This document shows, piece by piece, positions 5,749 to 10,798 of a stretch of DNA of 10,798 bases (the first letter of the stretch is position 1; each line of letters starts with the position of its first letter). The position numbers and the translations under genes are program-made. The notes below the pieces were generated by a model. That model had not been told where the DNA came from, did no database searches, and saw only the letters and a program-made list of their open reading frames with translations. The stretch is from an uncultured Phascolarctobacterium sp. (GTDB taxonomy: Bacteria; Bacillota; Negativicutes; Acidaminococcales; Acidaminococcaceae), in the NCBI GenBank assembly GCA_946002345.1, contig CAMFZA010000043.1, forward strand, positions 1 to 10,798, given 5' to 3'.

Positions 5749-5892
5749 ACTTGCCACCTCCTTGGTGTATCATTCATCCCCCGGCATGCCTGCCCCAGCT
5801 GGGGTCAGGCTGCGGGGTACCGCTTGGGAAGAAGCTAGAGAGTTTGAGAACGGTTTTGCTCTCTTTTGGCCTCACCTAAATTGTACTACATT
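5749..5892 (-). promoter_or_regulatory. Long GC-rich structured leader of the mini-protein operon (candidate cis-regulatory RNA)
   Basis: From the predicted start near 5892 to ATG 5748 there are about 145 untranslated bases, far more GC-rich than the flanking DNA. On the minus strand it holds UUUAGGUGAGGC near its 5' end, an AGAGAG/CUCUCU stem, an ACCG in that loop able to pair with a downstream CGGU (a possible pseudoknot), and a strong hairpin: CCCCG (5817-5813), GCCUG (5810-5806) and CCCC (5804-5801) pair with GGGG (5796-5793), CAGGC (5792-5788) and CGGGG (5783-5779) around an AGCU loop. CACC immediately before AAGGAGG could close back onto GGUG, placing the ribosome binding site next to the base stem. 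UUAGGUGAGGC matches the 5' hallmark of the M-box (Mg2+) riboswitch as I recall it, but the remaining M-box blocks are not evident, so I do not assign a class. Confidence 0.5.
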
Positions 5893-5899
5893 ATCACTT

Positions 5900-5928
5900 T
5901 TTATCGGTGTCACTATTGTTAATATCAA
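5900..5928 (-). promoter_or_regulatory. Candidate promoter of the mini-protein operon
   Basis: On the minus strand TTGATA (5928-5923) and GATAAA (5905-5900) are 17 bp apart. The -35 is a good match (5/6) and the -10 only fair (4/6). Another -10-like GATAAT (5895-5890) and TACAAT (5885-5880) lie just downstream without a well-placed -35, so the exact start is uncertain by 10-20 bases. Confidence 0.4.
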
Positions 5929-5952
5929 AAGAGTTTTATTCAAAATATGAAA

Positions 5953-5999
5953 ATGGCGTGAATATGAAAGTTTATTAATCATATTCACGCCATATTTTT
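5953..5999. terminator. Bidirectional terminator between the dehydrogenase gene and the mini-protein operon
   Basis: A perfect 15-bp stem, 5953-5967 with 5979-5993, has an 11-nt loop. On the plus strand ATTTTTC follows. On the minus strand TTTCATATTTT follows. It lies 42 bp past the stop of the minus-strand dehydrogenase, whose transcript it most likely ends, and so keeps that transcript out of the mini-protein genes. Confidence 0.85.
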
Positions 6000-6034
6000 C
6001 ATTCTCTTCAATATGAAATTTAAGTAATCGGTTT

Positions 6035-6988
6035 TTATTTAACTATATTCTGTGGCTTACCCTCTAAAAAAGCAGCAATATTAGTAAAAACGATGTCAGC
6101 TCTAGCCTCCAAGGCTTCCTTGCTAGCAAAGGCTACATGGGGTGTAACAACAGTATTCTTCGCATGCAGCAAAGGATGTTCCCCAGCCAGAGGCGGTTCA
6201 TTTTCAAAAACATCGATACCGGCAGCAGCCAGCTTACCACTGTTCAGAGCATCAGCCAAAGCCTGACTATCAACAACACCACCCCGCGCGCAGTTGATAA
6301 TGACAGCGCCATGCTTCATTTTCGCAATACTTGCAGCATTAATCATCTTCGAGGTAGCCGCCGTCATGGGCACATGCAGGGATACAAAGTCGGATTGAGC
6401 CAAAAGTGTATCCAAGTCCACATACTCCACGCCATCCTTTTCCAGCTCAGGCTTCACAGTGCGACTGTAGGCCAGCACCCTGCAACCAAAGGCCTGGGCA
6501 ATTTTAGCCACGCGACTACCAATCGCACCGGTACCCACAACGCCAAAGGTTTTGCCAAAAAGCTCAAAGCCCACTAAGCCATCCTTGGTGCCGCCTGCAC
6601 GGCAACGTGCATCCACAGCCACAATATTACGAATGGCACTAATAGCTAAGCCAAAGGTCAGCTCTGCCACGGCATTAGTGGAATAGCCTGCCGCATTGCA
6701 GGCCAAAATGCCACGAGCACGGGCAGCCTCCAAGCCCACATGGTCCACACCGGTAAAGGCAATATCAATAAGCTTTAGATTAGGGCACTGTTCGATAATA
6801 GCTGCGCTCAAGGGCTGGTTAGCTAGCATCAGGATATCTGCATCCTTAACTCTAGCTAAAAGCTTATCCTGGTCAGTTTCCTTCGTAGTATAGTAAACAA
6901 ACTCGTGGCCTGCTGCCTCCAGAGGAGCAGCAAGGCTAGCAATCTTTTCCGGAGATACGCCTAGGGGCTCCATGCAAATAATTTTCAT
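6035..6988 (-). CDS. D-isomer-specific 2-hydroxyacid dehydrogenase
   Basis: This is an NAD(P)-dependent oxidoreductase that interconverts 2-oxoacids and D-2-hydroxyacids; hydroxypyruvate/glyoxylate, phosphoglycerate and D-lactate-type members share this plan. I chose ATG 6988 (317 residues), with AGAGG eight bases upstream, over the in-frame GTG at 6997, which overlaps that site. The order is an N-terminal substrate domain (about 1-97), the Rossmann domain with Gly152-x-Gly154-x-x-Gly157, and the C-terminal return of the substrate domain. The catalytic trio is present: Arg235 in Cys-Ala-Arg-Gly-Gly, Glu264 in Glu-Asn-Glu-Pro-Pro, and His284 in Thr-Pro-His. There is no ACT domain, so it is shorter than long SerA enzymes. 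At the end of the second Rossmann strand Ser176-Arg177 replaces the usual acidic residue, which suggests NADP(H) over NAD(H) by analogy with the family. It is flanked by terminators, so it is transcribed alone. The exact substrate is unknown. Confidence 0.9.
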   Translation of the reverse strand: MKIICMEPLGVSPEKIASLAAPLEAAGHEFVYYTTKETDQDKLLARVKDADILMLANQPLSAAIIEQCPNLKLIDIAFTGVDHVGLEAARARGILACNAAGYSTNAVAELTFGLAISAIRNIVAVDARCRAGGTKDGLVGFELFGKTFGVVGTGAIGSRVAKIAQAFGCRVLAYSRTVKPELEKDGVEYVDLDTLLAQSDFVSLHVPMTAATSKMINAASIAKMKHGAVIINCARGGVVDSQALADALNSGKLAAAGIDVFENEPPLAGEHPLLHAKNTVVTPHVAFASKEALEARADIVFTNIAAFLEGKPQNIVK

Positions 6989-7040
6989 TATCAACACCTC
7001 TTTCGAAAGACTAACTCACATCCTATTTCCCATTTCGCAG

Positions 7041-7049
7041 GTTATAGCA
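7041..7049 (-). promoter_or_regulatory. Extended -10 promoter for the hydroxyacid dehydrogenase
   Basis: On the minus strand TGC precedes TATAAC (7046-7041), an extended -10. The -35 would lie inside the purA terminator hairpin and is not recognisable. The predicted start near 7034 leaves a leader of about 45 nt before ATG 6988. Confidence 0.45.
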
Positions 7050-7056
7050 TACAAAG

Positions 7057-7086
7057 AAAATCCTGCACCCAAGGATGCAGGATTTT
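7057..7086 (-). terminator. Intrinsic terminator after purA
   Basis: A perfect 11-bp stem, AAAATCCTGCA (7057-7067) with TGCAGGATTTT (7076-7086), has an 8-nt loop. In the purA direction (minus strand) the stem ends in TTTT followed by CTTTG. It starts 18 bp past the purA stop. The stem is symmetrical with A- and T-ends, so it can work in both directions. Confidence 0.8.
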
Positions 7087-7104
7087 ATTATTAGCTAAGT
7101 CAGC

Positions 7105-8394
7105 TTACAGCAGCTCCTTGAGCACAATGGTCTGCTCACGATTAGGACCAACGGAAACAATACCCAGCTCTACGCCGGAAACCTCGGCAATGCGTGCCAA
7201 GTATTTCTTAGCGTTCTCAGGCAGCTTGTCATAATCACGAATGCCGCTAATATCGGTCATCCAGCCATCAAACTCTTCAAAAATAGGCTCAACCTTAGCC
7301 AAAACATTCAGGCTAGCAGGAATTTGCTTTAAGACCTCATCACCAATCTTATAGCCTACGCACATTTTAATTTTGGGCATTTGGTCCAGAATATCCAGAC
7401 GAGTAATTGCCAAATAATCAAGGCTGTTCAGACGAGCGCTATAACGCAGCATGAAGGCATCCAACCAGCCACAACGACGAGGACGACCTGTTACAGTGCC
7501 ATATTCATGTCCGGTTTCACGAATTTGATTACCAGGACCATCAGTATCCAACAGCTCGGTGATGAAGGGACCTTCGCCTACACGAGTGGTATAAGCCTTG
7601 ACAACGCCCACAACATGGTCGATGAAGCGGGGGCCAACACCGCTACCGGTGCAAGCATTGCCTGCGGTAGGATTGGAGCTGGTAACATAGGGATAGGTAC
7701 CATGGTCAATATCCAAGAAGGTTGCCTGAGCACCTTCGAAAAGCACATTCTTCTTAGCAGCAAACACCTCGTCCAAAACCACGCCGGTATCAGCAACATA
7801 GGGACGCAGCTGTTCAGCATAGTCCAAGTATTCCTTTAGGACTGCATCATAATCAAAGGGCTCAGCACCATAAATCTTGGTAATGATGGCATTTTTGGCT
7901 TCCATATTAACCTTCAGCTTTTCAGCAAAGGTATCCGGCTCCATCAAATCACATACGCGAATACCTACGCGAGCCACCTTATCCATATAGCAAGGACCAA
8001 TACCACCCTTGGTAGTGCCAATCTTATGGCTGCCCAAAGCTTCCTCCTGCAATTCATCAAGACGTTGATGGTAGGGCAGCACCACATGAGCACGATCAGA
8101 GATTACCAAATTGCTGCAATCAATGCCCTTTTCCTTCATGCCGGCGATTTCAGCCAGCACAACGCCGGGGTTGATAACTACGCCATTGCCCAGAACGTTA
8201 ATTTTATCCTTAAACAATACGCCGGAGGGCAGCAAACGCAGCTTATAGCTGATATTGTTAACTACAACAGTATGGCCTGCATTGGAGCCGCCGCTGTAGC
8301 GTACTACCGCATCAGCCTTTTGAGCCAAATAGTCAACAATTTTACCTTTGCCTTCATCGCCCCATTGAGCGCCTAATACTACAACAGATGCCAT
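7105..8394 (-). CDS. purA: Adenylosuccinate synthetase
   Basis: The enzyme joins IMP and aspartate with GTP hydrolysis to give adenylosuccinate, the first of two steps from IMP to AMP, in the cytoplasm. The 429-residue length is standard. The N-terminal Gly-Asp-Glu-Gly-Lys-Gly P-loop-like motif (residues 12-17) carries the catalytic Asp13, and His41 sits in Ser-Asn-Ala-Gly-His-Thr; both match E. coli numbering. Further family blocks are Gly-Thr-Thr-Lys-Gly-Gly-Ile-Gly-Pro (about 127-135) and Thr-Gly-Arg-Pro-Arg-Arg-Cys-Gly-Trp-Leu-Asp near 300, which contacts IMP and aspartate. ATG 8394 has AAGGAG nine to ten bases upstream. It lies 28 bp downstream of purB on the same strand with no terminator between, so the two genes form an operon covering the complete IMP-to-AMP branch. 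Confidence 0.98.
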   Translation of the reverse strand: MASVVVLGAQWGDEGKGKIVDYLAQKADAVVRYSGGSNAGHTVVVNNISYKLRLLPSGVLFKDKINVLGNGVVINPGVVLAEIAGMKEKGIDCSNLVISDRAHVVLPYHQRLDELQEEALGSHKIGTTKGGIGPCYMDKVARVGIRVCDLMEPDTFAEKLKVNMEAKNAIITKIYGAEPFDYDAVLKEYLDYAEQLRPYVADTGVVLDEVFAAKKNVLFEGAQATFLDIDHGTYPYVTSSNPTAGNACTGSGVGPRFIDHVVGVVKAYTTRVGEGPFITELLDTDGPGNQIRETGHEYGTVTGRPRRCGWLDAFMLRYSARLNSLDYLAITRLDILDQMPKIKMCVGYKIGDEVLKQIPASLNVLAKVEPIFEEFDGWMTDISGIRDYDKLPENAKKYLARIAEVSGVELGIVSVGPNREQTIVLKELL

Positions 8395-8422
8395 TAATGG
8401 TCACTCCTTATTACTTTTTCAA

Positions 8423-9715
8423 TTATAAACCGAAACGGGAGAAAATCAAGTCAACATTGCGTAGCATGGGTTTGGGATCGAAGCAATGTTCTATTTCTTC
8501 ATCGGTCAGATATTTCTTGATATCCGGGTCAGCTTCCACATTGGTCTTGAAGTCAGCACCCTCCAGCCAACGAGCCATAGCGTTGCGTTGTACCCATTTA
8601 TAGGCATCCTCACGCAGCACACCCTTGGTTACCAGCGCAATTAACAGGTTTTGGCTGAAAATCAAGCCGCCGGTCTTGTTCAAATTAGCCAGCATAGCAT
8701 CAGGATATACCAGCAGCTTATCAATGATATTGCTAAATTTGCGCAGCATATGATCCAAAGCAATGGTAGCATCCGGCAGAATTACACGTTCCACAGAGGA
8801 ATGGGAAATATCGCGCTCATGCCACAGAGCCACATCCTCCAGGCCGGCAATTGCATAACCACGAAGCAGACGAGCCATACCGCTCACCTTTTCGCAGGTA
8901 ATGGGATTACGCTTGTGGGGCATTGCAGAGGAGCCCTTTTGACCAGGAGCAAAATATTCCTCAGCCTCGCGAATATCGGTACGCTGCAGGTTGCGGATTT
9001 CGGTAGCCATCTTGTCCAAGGAGGAACCAATGATAGCCAAGGTGGTCAGGAAATGCGCATGACGATCACGTTGGATAACCTGAGTTGCCAGGCGCACCGG
9101 CTTCAAATCAAGCTTTTTGCAAACATATTCTTCTACAAAGGGATCAATATTGGAGTAGGTACCAACAGCACCGGAAAGCTTGCCCACAGCCATCATTTCA
9201 CGAGCTTGCTTCAGACGCTCCATGTCACGTTCAATCTCAGCGGACCAGAGCAGGAACTTCATGCCAAAGGTCATGGGCTCAGCGTGAATGCCATGAGTAC
9301 GGCCAATCATCACGGTATTTTTGAATTCAGCAGCACGGCGGCGCAGAATTGCATGGAAGTTTTCCAGATGACGCATAATCAAATCTGCAGATTGCACAGT
9401 CATGTAGCACAAAGCAGTGTCCTTAACGTCGCTGGAGGTCAAACCTTTATGGATATATTTGGATGCATCACCAACATACTCAGCAACATTGGTCAAAAAA
9501 GCAATAACGTCGTGATTGGTCACTGCTTCAATTTCCTTAATACGCTCCAAGCGGAAGTCAGCTTTGTTCTGAATATCCTTCAAAGCATCATCAGGCACGA
9601 TACCCAGCTTGTTCATTGCTTCGCAAGCTAGAATTTCAACCTTCAACATGGTACGGAATTCATTTTCCAGGGTCCAAATGTTGCCCATCTCCGGATGAGT
9701 ATAGCGATCGATCAT
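8423..9715 (-). CDS. purB: Adenylosuccinate lyase
   Basis: The enzyme removes fumarate from adenylosuccinate to give AMP and also acts on SAICAR earlier in purine synthesis. I chose ATG 9715 (430 residues) because GGGAGG lies ten bases upstream; the in-frame TTG at 9733 overlaps that site, so a longer protein is unlikely. The length and residue numbering match Bacillus-type PurB. His68 lies in Thr-Asn-His-Asp-Val, and Thr-Ser-Ser-Asp at 93-96. The catalytic His141 is in Gly-Arg-Thr-His-Gly. The superfamily signature Gly-Ser-Ser-Ala-Met-Pro-His-Lys-Arg-Asn-Pro (261-271) carries the catalytic serine loop. The released fumarate could enter the C4-dicarboxylate pool. Two candidate promoters and a terminator-like hairpin lie upstream, so expression may be controlled by attenuation. 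It is the first gene of purB-purA. Confidence 0.98.
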   Translation of the reverse strand: MIDRYTHPEMGNIWTLENEFRTMLKVEILACEAMNKLGIVPDDALKDIQNKADFRLERIKEIEAVTNHDVIAFLTNVAEYVGDASKYIHKGLTSSDVKDTALCYMTVQSADLIMRHLENFHAILRRRAAEFKNTVMIGRTHGIHAEPMTFGMKFLLWSAEIERDMERLKQAREMMAVGKLSGAVGTYSNIDPFVEEYVCKKLDLKPVRLATQVIQRDRHAHFLTTLAIIGSSLDKMATEIRNLQRTDIREAEEYFAPGQKGSSAMPHKRNPITCEKVSGMARLLRGYAIAGLEDVALWHERDISHSSVERVILPDATIALDHMLRKFSNIIDKLLVYPDAMLANLNKTGGLIFSQNLLIALVTKGVLREDAYKWVQRNAMARWLEGADFKTNVEADPDIKKYLTDEEIEHCFDPKPMLRNVDLIFSRFGL

Positions 9716-9744
9716 TTTTTGTATGCCTCCCAAGCATTTTATTC

Positions 9745-9791
9745 ATGAAAAAACATCTGAGAGCTATAAGTTCAGCTTCAGATTCTTCATC
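9745..9791 (-). promoter_or_regulatory. Terminator-like hairpin in the purB leader (possible attenuator)
   Basis: On the minus strand ATCTGA (9783-9778) and AGCT (9777-9774) pair with AGCT (9765-9762) and TCAGAT (9760-9755), with one bulged base and an 8-nt loop. G and six T residues (9753-9748) follow. An upstream ATGAAGA can also pair with the T-run and CAT, extending the stem. The hairpin lies between the purB promoters and the purB start and no minus-strand gene precedes it, so it is not a gene-end terminator. No purine-riboswitch core is visible in the short leader. Confidence 0.55.
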
Positions 9792-9803
9792 ACAATTTGA
9801 TAC

Positions 9804-9832
9804 ATTATAATCATATCATTTTCCGCATTCAA
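9804..9832 (-). promoter_or_regulatory. Proximal promoter of purB-purA
   Basis: On the minus strand TTGAAT (9832-9827) and a perfect TATAAT (9809-9804) are 17 bp apart. The predicted start near 9797 gives a leader of about 80 nt that contains the terminator-like hairpin at 9783-9748. Confidence 0.7.
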
Positions 9833-9860
9833 ACGCAAGCTTTCTGAACGTTTTTCGTCG

Positions 9861-9890
9861 ATTATAGAAAAATATTCGGAAGAATGTCAC
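9861..9890 (-). promoter_or_regulatory. Possible distal promoter of purB-purA
   Basis: On the minus strand GTGACA (9890-9885) and a perfect TATAAT (9866-9861) are 18 bp apart. If used, it would give a leader of about 140 nt. It lies next to a perfect 12-bp palindrome AAAACATGTTTT (9891-9902), which could be an operator. I cannot tell which of the two purB promoters is dominant. Confidence 0.4.
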
Positions 9891-9982
9891 AAAACATGTT
9901 TTTCATTTTACCGCCCGGCCCAAAGCCAATACCATTGTATAAATAACTATCATCCTTATAGCTAGTCATATTCATTTAATTG

Positions 9983-9991
9983 TGGTATAAT
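9983..9991 (+). promoter_or_regulatory. Extended -10 promoter reading towards the repeat array
   Basis: TGG precedes a perfect TATAAT (9986-9991), and no good -35 is visible. The predicted start is near 9998, inside ACGCGT, the core of the 11-bp repeats downstream, here in inverted orientation with TACGCG. The region 9998-10168 contains no convincing coding frame, so the transcript would be either a long leader or a short non-coding RNA. Confidence 0.45.
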
Positions 9992-10004
9992 GACTGACGC
10001 GTAG

Positions 10005-10026
10005 AGTGTTTTTGTAACAGAACACT
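10005..10026 (+). other. Short inverted repeat at the head of the candidate transcript
   Basis: AGTGTT (10005-10010) and AACACT (10021-10026) flank a 10-nt loop, followed by six A residues and the repeat array. As RNA it would be a 5' hairpin; as DNA it could be a protein-binding site. It has no T-run, so it is not a plus-strand terminator. Confidence 0.4.
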
Positions 10027-10029
10027 AAA

Positions 10030-10062
10030 AAATACGCGCGAAATACGCGCGAAATACGCGTG
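10030..10062 (+). repeat. Three tandem 11-bp iterons (AAATACGCGCG)
   Basis: AAATACGCGCG is repeated at 10030-10040 and 10041-10051, and a third copy AAATACGCGTG fills 10052-10062 with one change. The 11-bp period is about one helical turn, so all copies face the same side of the DNA, as in operator or iteron arrays bound by a cooperative protein. The CG-rich core stands out in an AT-rich region. Two degenerate copies follow at 10175-10196. Confidence 0.85.
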
Positions 10063-10130
10063 AAAACAGCACGATTAATTCTCATATGCATGTATATTTT
10101 CAAGATATTTATTTAGTAAAGACAAATGCT

Positions 10131-10168
10131 TAGCGTAGATGCACTTCGGTGTTTTTGCTAGCTTTTTT
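10131..10168 (+). terminator. Possible intrinsic terminator with UUCG loop
   Basis: TAGC (10131-10134) pairs with GCTA (10157-10160), and GCAC (10141-10144) pairs with GTGT (10149-10152) around a TTCG tetraloop, with A/T-rich pairing between. GC and six T residues (10163-10168) follow. The stem is interrupted, so it is weaker than the other terminators here. With the promoter at 9983-9991 it would bound a transcript of about 170 nt. Confidence 0.45.
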
Positions 10169-10174
10169 ATAAGA

Positions 10175-10196
10175 AAATGCACGTGAAATACACGCG
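10175..10196 (+). repeat. Two further degenerate 11-bp iterons
   Basis: AAATGCACGTG (10175-10185) and AAATACACGCG (10186-10196) are contiguous copies of the 11-bp unit at 10030-10062, each with two or three changes but in the same orientation and phase with each other. They lie about 65 bp upstream of the promoter of the AlbA_2 gene. Confidence 0.7.
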
Positions 10197-10259
10197 AACT
10201 AGATTGTTCCTAATCAAAAAACTATATCCTCGCTTTGAGAATGTGTTTACCATAACGTT

Positions 10260-10288
10260 TTGCCTTCTATTAGTTCACTAAATATATT
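10260..10288 (+). promoter_or_regulatory. Promoter for the AlbA_2-domain gene
   Basis: TTGCCT (10260-10265) and TATATT (10283-10288) are 17 bp apart. The predicted start near 10295 gives a leader of about 38 nt before ATG 10333. Confidence 0.5.
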
Positions 10289-10332
10289 TTTTTATAAGAC
10301 AGCTCGTTATACGATTTAAGGAGAGAGCGTTT

Positions 10333-10798
10333 ATGATTTCATTAGAAGATTTATTATCCAAAATGGAGAGTTCTAATTCGGAATTTAAAAAGAGCTCCAC
10401 GAAGTTATCTAAAGATATATGGGAAACATACTCCGCTTTTGCTAACACTAATGGCGGGTATATTGTTCTCGGAGTAGAAGAGCCTTCACCACATAATTTT
10501 AACGTTATAGGTGTATCAAATCCACAAAAAGTAATAGATGATTTATATAATACAGCAGCCAACAAGGACAAAGTCAGCAAAAATTTATTGAATAACAAGA
10601 ATGTAGTGGAACAAAAGTATGAGGATAAGGCAGTCATTATTATCGAAATAGAAGAGTTACCAATCAATCAAAAACCCCTCTATTTGAATAAAAACCTTTC
10701 CCAAACATACATTAGAAAAAATTCAGGTGATTATTTAGCCACTCCTGAAGAAATCAGTCGATTTATGCGTAATGCCAGTGATAATATTGACACTGAAT
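10333..10798 (+). CDS. AlbA_2 (Schlafen-type) domain protein, N-terminal part, cut by the window end
   Basis: The frame is open from ATG 10333 to the window end (155 residues and counting). AAGGAG at 10318-10323 is nine bases upstream. The N-terminus carries the AlbA_2/Schlafen pattern: Ser-Glu-Phe-Lys-Lys at 16-20, then Ser-Ala-Phe-Ala-Asn-Thr-Asn-Gly-Gly (34-42) followed by a Tyr-Ile-Val-Leu-Gly-Val strand, and a closing Thr-Tyr-Ile-Arg-Lys-Asn-Ser-Gly (125-132) before a Thr-Pro-Glu-Glu helix. Such domains are nucleic-acid-linked. They occur in putative transcriptional regulators (often with a C-terminal winged helix), in ATPase fusions, and sometimes in defence or mobile-element loci. The C-terminal half, which would decide the type, is outside the window. 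Codon use is AT-rich (frequent TTA, ATA, AAT), unlike the purine and transporter genes to the left, which suggests transfer. The upstream 11-bp repeats may be its operator; that is inference. Confidence 0.8.
   Translation, partial: MISLEDLLSKMESSNSEFKKSSTKLSKDIWETYSAFANTNGGYIVLGVEEPSPHNFNVIGVSNPQKVIDDLYNTAANKDKVSKNLLNNKNVVEQKYEDKAVIIIEIEELPINQKPLYLNKNLSQTYIRKNSGDYLATPEEISRFMRNASDNIDTE

Noticed and set aside
5534..5773. 79-residue minus-strand frame that contains mini-protein B at its end
   Set aside because: Its upstream part reads the Shine-Dalgarno region and mini-protein A in another frame. The AGGAGG seven bases before ATG 5611 marks the true start.
5762..5950. 62-residue plus-strand frame over the structured leader
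   Set aside because: No ribosome binding site, no family resemblance, and it is antisense to the leader hairpin.
8651..9631. 326-residue open frame on the plus strand opposite purB
   Set aside because: purB is certain in this stretch from its catalytic motifs. The opposite frame has a low-complexity His/Gln/Asn-rich composition typical of an antisense shadow.
9850..9885. PurR-type boxes (CGAA-containing) upstream of purB
   Set aside because: The two CGAA-like segments are in the same orientation and match the consensus poorly; a Bacillus-type PurR needs inverted boxes.
10030..10196. CRISPR array
   Set aside because: The repeats are 11 bp and contiguous, with no unique spacers, and no cas genes are nearby.

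Overview
The window reads as chromosomal DNA of an anaerobic bacterium. The moderate GC content, strong purine-rich Shine-Dalgarno sequences, compact intrinsic terminators and a Firmicutes-type purB-purA pair point to the Firmicutes. An exported cobaltochelatase (which implies a periplasm) and a DcuC-type C4-dicarboxylate carrier make a diderm Firmicute of the Negativicutes, for example a Phascolarctobacterium/Acidaminococcaceae-like gut anaerobe, the best guess. This is inference; no rRNA or other taxonomic marker is present.

Left part, plus strand (1-5405). A probable 5'-incomplete gene of unknown function is followed by two CbiK-type sirohydrochlorin cobaltochelatase genes. The first has a signal peptide but carries two in-frame stop codons just before its second metal-ligand histidine. 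The second is cytoplasmic and intact. Next come dcuC, a 100-bp imperfect palindromic element, and a family M19 dipeptidase gene. Most of these genes have their own promoter and terminator, so this is a row of single-gene units rather than one operon.

Centre, minus strand (5415-5930). A stretch that looks intergenic holds two tandem genes for single-span membrane mini-proteins of 28 and 25 residues. Each has a near-consensus ribosome binding site. They are preceded by a GC-rich, structured leader of about 145 nt and followed by a minus-strand terminator. I recognise neither protein. This is the most likely undescribed unit in the window.

Right part, minus strand (5950-9890). A D-2-hydroxyacid dehydrogenase stands alone between two terminators. 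purB and purA form a 28-bp-spaced operon for making AMP from IMP, with two candidate promoters and a terminator-like hairpin in the purB leader.

Right edge, plus strand (9980-10798). The DNA turns AT-rich. An extended -10 promoter is followed by three perfectly phased 11-bp repeats, a possible UUCG-loop terminator and two degenerate repeat copies. After these comes the start of an AlbA_2 (Schlafen-type) domain gene that runs off the window. This looks like the start of an accessory or horizontally acquired region.

Functional links: the cobaltochelatases feed corrinoid synthesis, and B12 is the cofactor of methylmalonyl-CoA mutase in succinate/propionate metabolism. Proximity to a C4-dicarboxylate carrier is therefore suggestive, but no shared transcript is visible.
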